A stretch of DNA of 64,000 nucleotides. Origin: Alteromonas sp. KUL42. Its GTDB lineage: Bacteria; Pseudomonadota; Gammaproteobacteria; Enterobacterales; Alteromonadaceae. The stretch lies in contig NZ_BJKK01000002.1 of the NCBI RefSeq assembly GCF_006538325.1, positions 124,001 through 188,000 of the forward strand, read 5' to 3'. Below the pieces are notes generated by a model. That model ran no database searches. It was not told the origin of the DNA and saw only the letters and a program-made list of their open reading frames with translations. This document shows positions 60,001-64,000 of the stretch, one piece after another. Position numbers and translations under genes: made by a program. How positions within the stretch are numbered: the stretch's first letter is position 1; every line of letters begins with the position of its first letter.

Positions 60001-60958
60001 AGACAGTCGCGTTGCCATGCGTACCACGTGGGCACAAACTACCTTTGAAATGCAGAAGCTTCGAGACAATCCGACATGTGCTGAACAAGAGCACGTAGCG
60101 AAGCAAGACGCGGCAGACCCAGGTTTGCATGTTGCGCTTAGCTATGACGTTAACGAAGACATTGCCGCGCCTTATATTGCTAAGGGTGTTAAACCTAAGG
60201 TGGCTATTTTGAGAGAACAGGGTGTTAACTCGCATCTTGAAATGGCAGCAGCTTTCACACGTGCTGGCTTCGACGCAATTGATGTGCACATGAGTGATGT
60301 GTTAGCTGGGCGTGTAACCCTAGAACAATTCGCAGGTCTTGCCGCTTGTGGTGGTTTCTCTTACGGTGACGTGCTTGGCGCTGGTGAAGGGTGGGCAAAG
60401 TCAATTTTGTTTAACAGCATGGCGCGTGACCAATTTGAAGGCTTCTTTAAACGTGAAGACACCTTTAGCTTAGGTGTATGTAACGGTTGTCAGATGCTGT
60501 CTAACCTTAAATCACTTATTCCTGGAACAGAGCACTGGCCACACTTTGTGACAAACCAGTCAGCGCGTTTTGAAGCTCGTGTTGCTATGGTAGAAGTGAT
60601 GGAGTCTAAATCGGTCCTCCTTGATGGTATGGCGGGCTCTCGTATGCCGATTGCGGTGTCGCATGGTGAAGGCCAAGCAGAGTTTACAAATGAAAATGCG
60701 CTAGCAAATGTAGGTGCACAGGTTGCCATGCGTTATGTTGATAACTACGGTAAGCCTACAATGCAATATCCAGCGAATCCAAATGGTTCGCCTCAAGGTA
60801 TCACAGGTTTAACCTCTGCTGATGGTCGAAGCACTATTATGATGCCTCACCCAGAACGCGTGTTCAGAGCGGTTGCAAACTCATGGCGCCCCGATGATTG
60901 GCAAGAAGATGGTGCATGGATGAGAATATTTAGAAATGCCCGTAAATTTGTTGGTTAA
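57071..60958 (+). CDS. purL: Phosphoribosylformylglycinamidine synthase
   Basis: Fourth step of purine synthesis, FGAR to FGAM, using glutamine. The single-chain enzyme has 1295 residues, the same as E. coli PurL. It has an N-terminal PurS-like part, two AIR-synthase-like halves ([17 protein letters not shown] and [24 protein letters not shown]) and a C-terminal class I glutaminase with the nucleophile in GVCNGCQML and PHPERVFRA. No PurR box was convincing upstream. It stands alone. Confidence 0.97.
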   Translation: MLVLRGAPALSEFNQTKLIAKLGQSGVKVKNLYSEYVHLVDSTGDLSKQQIEILEKLLTYGPARQAQTPSGTLFLITPRPGTISPWSSKATDIAHNCSLQNINRIERGCAFYIETEEALDEENYSLIASFFHDRMTESVFTNTQDAAILFAHTEANTFTSVDVIGDGKDALVNANVSLGLALADDEIDYLFDSFTKLGRNPTDVELYMFAQANSEHCRHKIFNASWTIDGEAQEKSLFKMIKNTFELLPDHVYSAYKDNAAVMEGWQAGRFFPNPQTHQYEYHHENIDILMKVETHNHPTAISPFPGAATGSGGEIRDEGATGRGSKPKAGLVGFTVSNLCIPGAEQPWETQYGKPQRIVSALDIMIEGPLGGAAFNNEFGRPNLLGYFRTYEQEVNSFNGVEVRGYHKPIMLAGGLGNIRREHIEKGEITVGAKLIVLGGPAMNIGLGGGAASSMASGQSNEDLDFASVQRDNPEMERRCQEVIDACWQLGENNPIQFIHDVGAGGLSNALPELVNDGGRGGNFELRNVLSDEPGMTPLELWCNESQERYVLSVAPENLPIFEAICARERAPFAVVGEATAEQHLNLNDTQFDNKPIDMPLDVLLGKPPKMHRDVSSAKVNSPALDDSGITLDEAANRILSLPTVAEKTFLITIGDRSVTGLVSRDQMVGPWQVPVADVAVTATAFDTYHGEAMSMGERTPVALLSHGASARLAVGEALTNIAAANIGDIKRIKLSANWMAAAGHPGEDAGLYEAVKAVGEELCPELGLTIPVGKDSMSMKTAWEENGENKAVTSPLSLVISAFGAVKDIRKTVTPQLRTDKGESRLLLIDLGEGQNRLGASCLAQVYTQLGDSPADVVSAKRLKGFYDAMQALIEKGLVKAYHDRSDGGLFTTVAEMAFAGKTGVSINLDALNGSDIAVLFNEELGGVIQVLESDIAAVDEVLAQFNLGDITHDIGTLNSSDMIEFNRSGATILTDSRVAMRTTWAQTTFEMQKLRDNPTCAEQEHVAKQDAADPGLHVALSYDVNEDIAAPYIAKGVKPKVAILREQGVNSHLEMAAAFTRAGFDAIDVHMSDVLAGRVTLEQFAGLAACGGFSYGDVLGAGEGWAKSILFNSMARDQFEGFFKREDTFSLGVCNGCQMLSNLKSLIPGTEHWPHFVTNQSARFEARVAMVEVMESKSVLLDGMAGSRMPIAVSHGEGQAEFTNENALANVGAQVAMRYVDNYGKPTMQYPANPNGSPQGITGLTSADGRSTIMMPHPERVFRAVANSWRPDDWQEDGAWMRIFRNARKFVG

Positions 60959-61227
60959 GTAAAACTAAGTAAGCGGCATTTTTTGAAAATTACTGATAGA
61001 ATTCTATTTGAAATTTAAAATAAAAAGCCGCTTGTTTATTGTACATTTCGCTTTTTTGCGTCAAACCTTTGGCTAAGCGTCAAAAATCTGATTTTGGGGC
61101 TTGTCATCAGACTGTCACTGATCTATTGTAGTGCATGCAGGGAACGCGACTTGGTAAATGGAATTGAGTTGGGGCTGTGCCAGCGAAGTGCATTTTATGC
61201 TGGTTATTAAATAATAAGAGACGACCA

Positions 61228-61368
61228 ATGAATCGTTCCTCAAAAGGGTTTGGCTTAACCGGAGTTGCTGTAGCTGTCGTACTGATGTTTGTAACTGCTG
61301 TGTTTAGCACTTCAGCGAAATCTACTGAAGTTGAATCAATACAAAGCGTGCAGTCTTCAGGTAAGTAG
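61228..61368 (+). CDS. Possible small membrane or secreted peptide
   Basis: A 46-codon frame with AAGAG 7 nt before the ATG. The peptide is MNRSSKGF, a hydrophobic helix (GLTGVAVAVVLMFVTAVFSTS), then a short hydrophilic tail rich in Ser and Glu. It is followed 25 nt later by a perfect 16-bp hairpin, which favours a real transcript. No family is known to me. A non-coding alternative cannot be excluded. Confidence 0.45.
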   Translation: MNRSSKGFGLTGVAVAVVLMFVTAVFSTSAKSTEVESIQSVQSSGK

Positions 61369-61393
61369 TCATAAAAACCTGAAAGTGAAATTC

Positions 61394-61428
61394 TAACGCC
61401 CGTATCAAGTTGCTTGATACGGGCGTTA
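61394..61428. terminator. Perfect 16-bp hairpin, probable terminator
   Basis: TAACGCCCGTATCAAG (61394-61409) and CTTGATACGGGCGTTA (61413-61428) pair perfectly around TTG. Neither side has a strong T-run, so it may end transcription from both directions weakly, or protect an RNA end. Confidence 0.55.
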
Positions 61429-61534
61429 ATCATTCTAAAGCATTAAAAAATACAAGGCCTTTGATTGCCTTTATCAAAGCTTTCTTCTAGTTCTTTCCCT
61501 AATAAAAACGTTTGGTTTACTTTTTCTGCTTAAC

Positions 61535-62122
61535 CTACCGTTTTCGATTGTTTTCTCGATTGATAAGCTTTTGCTGTGGATGTTTTTTCAGTAATACATA
61601 GGTTGAACCGAAACCGCCGTGCATTGGCTGCGCAGTATGAAATGCAATAACTTCTTCTAGCTCCCGCAACCAGTGGTTCACGTAGCTTTTCTTTAAAGCC
61701 GGAAAGGGCTTACTTTGCTCTCCGGTACCGTGTTTTATCAACAGCGCTCTGACACCGCGTGCATGGCTCGAAATAATAGTTGAGTAAAGTGAATCTCGGC
61801 TTTGTTCTATCGTTTTTCCTGCTAAGGAAAGCGTGACTTCCAAAGGATATTTCCCCAATCGCAGCTTTTTAAATACACCGTCTTGGATCCCTGGCTGTTG
61901 AAAATGAATGAAATCATCACAAGGAACGGGCTTTACACCTTCTAGGCTTAAAGGGTTCTTAAGCGTTTCTCGTATACTCTTTTGTTTCGACGCTATTTTC
62001 TGTTTTTCAGCGAGTGCTTTTTCGGGATCGTGCAGCAGTGCTTTATCGCCGGATGTCATTGGTTTTACATCCTTCATTTCGGAAAAAAACGTATCGAGAT
62101 CGTCGCTGTTTAATTGGCTCAT
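61535..62122 (-). CDS. smrA: Smr domain protein, SmrA/YdaL family
   Basis: About 195 residues. The N-terminal half (DDLDTFFSEMKDVKPM, then LRLGKYPLEVTLSLAGKTIEQ) precedes a Smr domain with the nuclease loop LLIKHGTGE and the closing MHGGFGSTYVLLKK. As in E. coli SmrA, the usual LDLHG is not conserved (LSLAG here). The family has DNA or RNA nicking activity. The start is placed at the Met before SQLNSDD, twelve codons inside the longest frame. Confidence 0.88.
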   Translation of the reverse strand: MSQLNSDDLDTFFSEMKDVKPMTSGDKALLHDPEKALAEKQKIASKQKSIRETLKNPLSLEGVKPVPCDDFIHFQQPGIQDGVFKKLRLGKYPLEVTLSLAGKTIEQSRDSLYSTIISSHARGVRALLIKHGTGEQSKPFPALKKSYVNHWLRELEEVIAFHTAQPMHGGFGSTYVLLKKHPQQKLINRENNRKR

Positions 62123-62410
62123 GTTATTTTCTCTTATCGGTAAACTGCGTCGAGGCATGAAACTGTGGGAAAGCGTTAAGCATACCTTTTTATACCCTGA
62201 ATAGAGATGTGGGGATTAATTTAGAAAAATCACCACATATCTAAAATGGATCTTTGCATTGTTAATCTCCTTCTTGGGCAGTTGTTCGTTTGCACTCTCA
62301 CTTACAACATCTATGTTTGGGTGAAAGCTATGAACAAAGGTTTGATTTTTTATGGGCAGTTCGCAGGCTATTCGACAAGAAAAAGCCGAAGCCAAATTGA
62401 CCAGAGAAGA

Positions 62411-62509
62411 GTGAATAAATCTAAGGTTATTGTGGTTGAAGACAGTCAAATAGACTTTCAAATTATTAATAAAATTCTTTCTCCCACCTGTAATGTCGTG
62501 GGGGTTTAG
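62411..62509 (+). pseudogene. Fragment of a response-regulator receiver domain
   Basis: A 32-codon frame from a GTG reading NKSKVIVVEDSQIDFQIINKIL, the first strand and helix of a receiver domain with the acidic pair (ED), then a short unrelated tail and a stop. The phosphorylated Asp and all later elements are missing. The remnant ends 58 nt from the 3' end of tRNA-Arg, which suggests loss at a recombination junction. A preceding 20-codon frame (62352-62414) overlaps it and looks like a separate scrap. Confidence 0.4.
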
Positions 62510-62567
62510 TGACGCAGAAGGGGCATCAAAAGAAGAGATGGAGTAAATGTCGTAACTAATTTGAAAA

Positions 62568-62643
62568 TGGCGTCCCCACCGCGACTCGAACGCAGATCTA
62601 AAGCTTAGGAGGCTCTTGTTTTATCCGGTTAAACTATGGGGAC
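62568..62643 (-). tRNA. tRNA-Arg(CCT)
   Basis: Read on the minus strand, the 7-bp acceptor stem is GTCCCCA/TGGGGAC, with discriminator G and an encoded CCA. The anticodon arm is AGAGC-CTCCTAA-GCTTT, giving anticodon CCT for AGG codons. The T arm is CTGCG-TTCGAGT-CGCGG and the D arm contains the GG pair. Total length is 76 nt with CCA. It lies between a receiver fragment and flgT. Confidence 0.93.
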
Positions 62644-62734
62644 AGAAGTCGTAATTATACGTAAATTATTAGTTCTGTTAACCCCAAGTTTTATAAAGTA
62701 ATTCTGTACTGTTAGCCGTAGACTTTTTCTATTG

Positions 62735-63913
62735 CTATTTTTTCACGACAAAATCATTTTCTTGGACGTTCGCCACCACTCCCGCTTGCTTACTCACTAA
62801 GGTTGAAGAGTTCCCGTAGGCACTACTCACGACAAAGGTACCGGGGTAAATCGAATACTGCAGGTATTTACGCCCGCGATTATCAATGACTTCTTTCGCT
62901 TGGTACAGAAACAATTCATCGTTATCTTCTATTCCATTGTCCCTACCTAATGAGACCGATATATTGTTCCCCGCCACATGAATAACACGACCCGTAATAG
63001 GCTGACACGCTGTTGCCTCTTTTATATCTTGCACCGCTTCTTCAATAGATGCCTGTAAAGCATTGCCGTAGCGTGAACGCCAAAATTGGCTTGAAAATTC
63101 ATCGACAGATTCGAACCGATCAAATGTCCAATCAGCCGCAGTGTTGTATGTTTTTGTGAACAGTAAACCACCGTTGATACCGTCGTATACGCGAACTGTC
63201 ATACTAAAAGCGCGGCGTCTAGAATCACTTCGCCAAGGGGTAAAAAGTGAGGCCTTTTCTGTTTCAATACTCAAATCGTCAATAGCCCCTATGATAACAA
63301 ACTGCGTGTTACTCTGAGCCGAAAGACTACGCACATTTTCTTCGGTAAATTGACTTGGGAATCTGGCTGTATGGGGAACAACATGTGTAATACGTAAGTT
63401 TTCAGTGGTGTTTTGCATTGTGTGAGCAAGTCGCTGAGTAAAGGCTTCGTCAAAATCTGATATATTGCCTTCTCTAAGCTGCTGGCGGTTGCGCACTAAG
63501 AAGTGTGTCGTTGAGAAATGCTTTTCGTCGTCTTGCGCTTTGCACACTTTCGCTTTTGGAAAGATATCAGCTCGTACGCTCACAGTAACAATATTACCAC
63601 TGTAAATTTCATCTATGAGTTCAAGACTTTCCACTTCTCCCGTAGAACGGATGGTCATTTCTTCATTTTCTAACAAGCCGTTAGTAAGACGATGCACGCT
63701 GTGTACAGATGCGCCAGCAAATAACATTGCTTGTTTTAGCGCTTCCTGTGTTGCAGCACGCTTTGCTGTTTCTTTGTCGCCATCAACAATAACTGCCTGT
63801 CCCTTGGCTTCGTACCAAGCAGCATCGGCTTGCCTTGGGACCAAACTAGTCAATAAAACAACGATTGTAGTAAGCAAGAGTGTTATTAATATAGTTTGAC
63901 TTACATATCTCAC
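62735..63913 (-). CDS. flgT: Flagellar assembly protein T
   Basis: Periplasmic protein that forms the H-ring around the basal body of sodium-driven polar flagella in Vibrio and relatives. About 392 residues from a GTG with GAGG 6 nt upstream; an upstream ATG adds 14 residues. A signal peptide ends near RQADA, and the mature protein starts AWYEAKGQAVIVDGDKETAKRAATQEALKQAMLFAGA, the FlgT N-terminal domain. The C-terminal part (GRVIHVAGNNISVSLGRDNGIEDNDELFLY) matches the FlgT C-domain. No other flagellar gene is in the window. Confidence 0.88.
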   Translation of the reverse strand: MRYVSQTILITLLLTTIVVLLTSLVPRQADAAWYEAKGQAVIVDGDKETAKRAATQEALKQAMLFAGASVHSVHRLTNGLLENEEMTIRSTGEVESLELIDEIYSGNIVTVSVRADIFPKAKVCKAQDDEKHFSTTHFLVRNRQQLREGNISDFDEAFTQRLAHTMQNTTENLRITHVVPHTARFPSQFTEENVRSLSAQSNTQFVIIGAIDDLSIETEKASLFTPWRSDSRRRAFSMTVRVYDGINGGLLFTKTYNTAADWTFDRFESVDEFSSQFWRSRYGNALQASIEEAVQDIKEATACQPITGRVIHVAGNNISVSLGRDNGIEDNDELFLYQAKEVIDNRGRKYLQYSIYPGTFVVSSAYGNSSTLVSKQAGVVANVQENDFVVKK

Positions 63914-64000
63914 AGTACACCTCAAAACTCGAAAAATAGAGGCAAAAATCCTCAAGCGTCAAAAAAACGTAACTACATTAATCTTCAACATAGCTTATGT

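Noticed and set aside
60968-61031. AAGCGGC...GCCGCTT pair after purL as a terminator
   Set aside because: The arms are about 50 nt apart with a large AT-rich loop, so a stable terminator hairpin is unlikely.

Overview
The window reads as ordinary chromosome of a marine gammaproteobacterium of the Alteromonas type. This is inferred from the gene order (ppnN-queF-syd-csrB-yqcC-truC-yqcA, dapD-glnD-map-rpsB-tsf-pyrH-frr-uppS-cdsA-dxr-rseP-bamA-skp-fabZ-lpxA-lpxB-rnhB-dnaE-accA-tilS), from the flagellar gene flgT, and from the presence of DUF3192, DUF3301 and DUF3549 family proteins. No phage, insertion sequence, plasmid gene or CRISPR array was seen.

Layout. 1-4771 (minus): a group-2-type capsule export operon (lipoprotein, kpsD, kpsM, kpsT, kpsE cut by the window edge). 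5192-9276 (plus): wecA-like initiating sugar-phosphate transferase, two family-2 glycosyltransferases and galU, so surface-polysaccharide synthesis faces away from export. 9366-17305 (mostly minus): ComEA-like DNA-binding protein, NAD-type isocitrate dehydrogenase, an HDOD-like protein coupled to a DUF3192 protein, ppnN, a diguanylate cyclase and queF. 17402-24511: syd, small conserved proteins, a very long CsrB-type regulatory RNA with an upstream GacA/UvrY-like box, then yqcC-truC-yqcA. 24745-30473 (minus): dapD-glnD, a PadR regulator with a MotA-like membrane protein, and map. 30667-50703 (plus): translation, isoprenoid, phospholipid, outer-membrane and lipid A genes, then dnaE, accA and tilS. 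50739-63955: a second diguanylate cyclase, a CPA2 antiporter, tadA, mltF, purL, smrA, tRNA-Arg(CCT) and flgT.

Three points stand out. First, the csrB locus holds about 40 GGA trinucleotides in about 570 nt on one strand only, roughly twice the E. coli CsrB motif load. Second, lpxD is absent from its usual place between skp and fabZ, where there is a terminator instead. Third, five genes (a diguanylate cyclase, the DUF3549 gene, dapD, uppS and skp) are each broken by a single-base change in an A/T homopolymer. Because three of these are normally essential, this looks more like homopolymer sequencing error than gene death, and all five are annotated here as reconstructed genes. A C9 tract at the start of a glycosyltransferase could be the same artefact or a real phase-variable switch.

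All calls come from reading the sequence and from family knowledge. No database search was possible.
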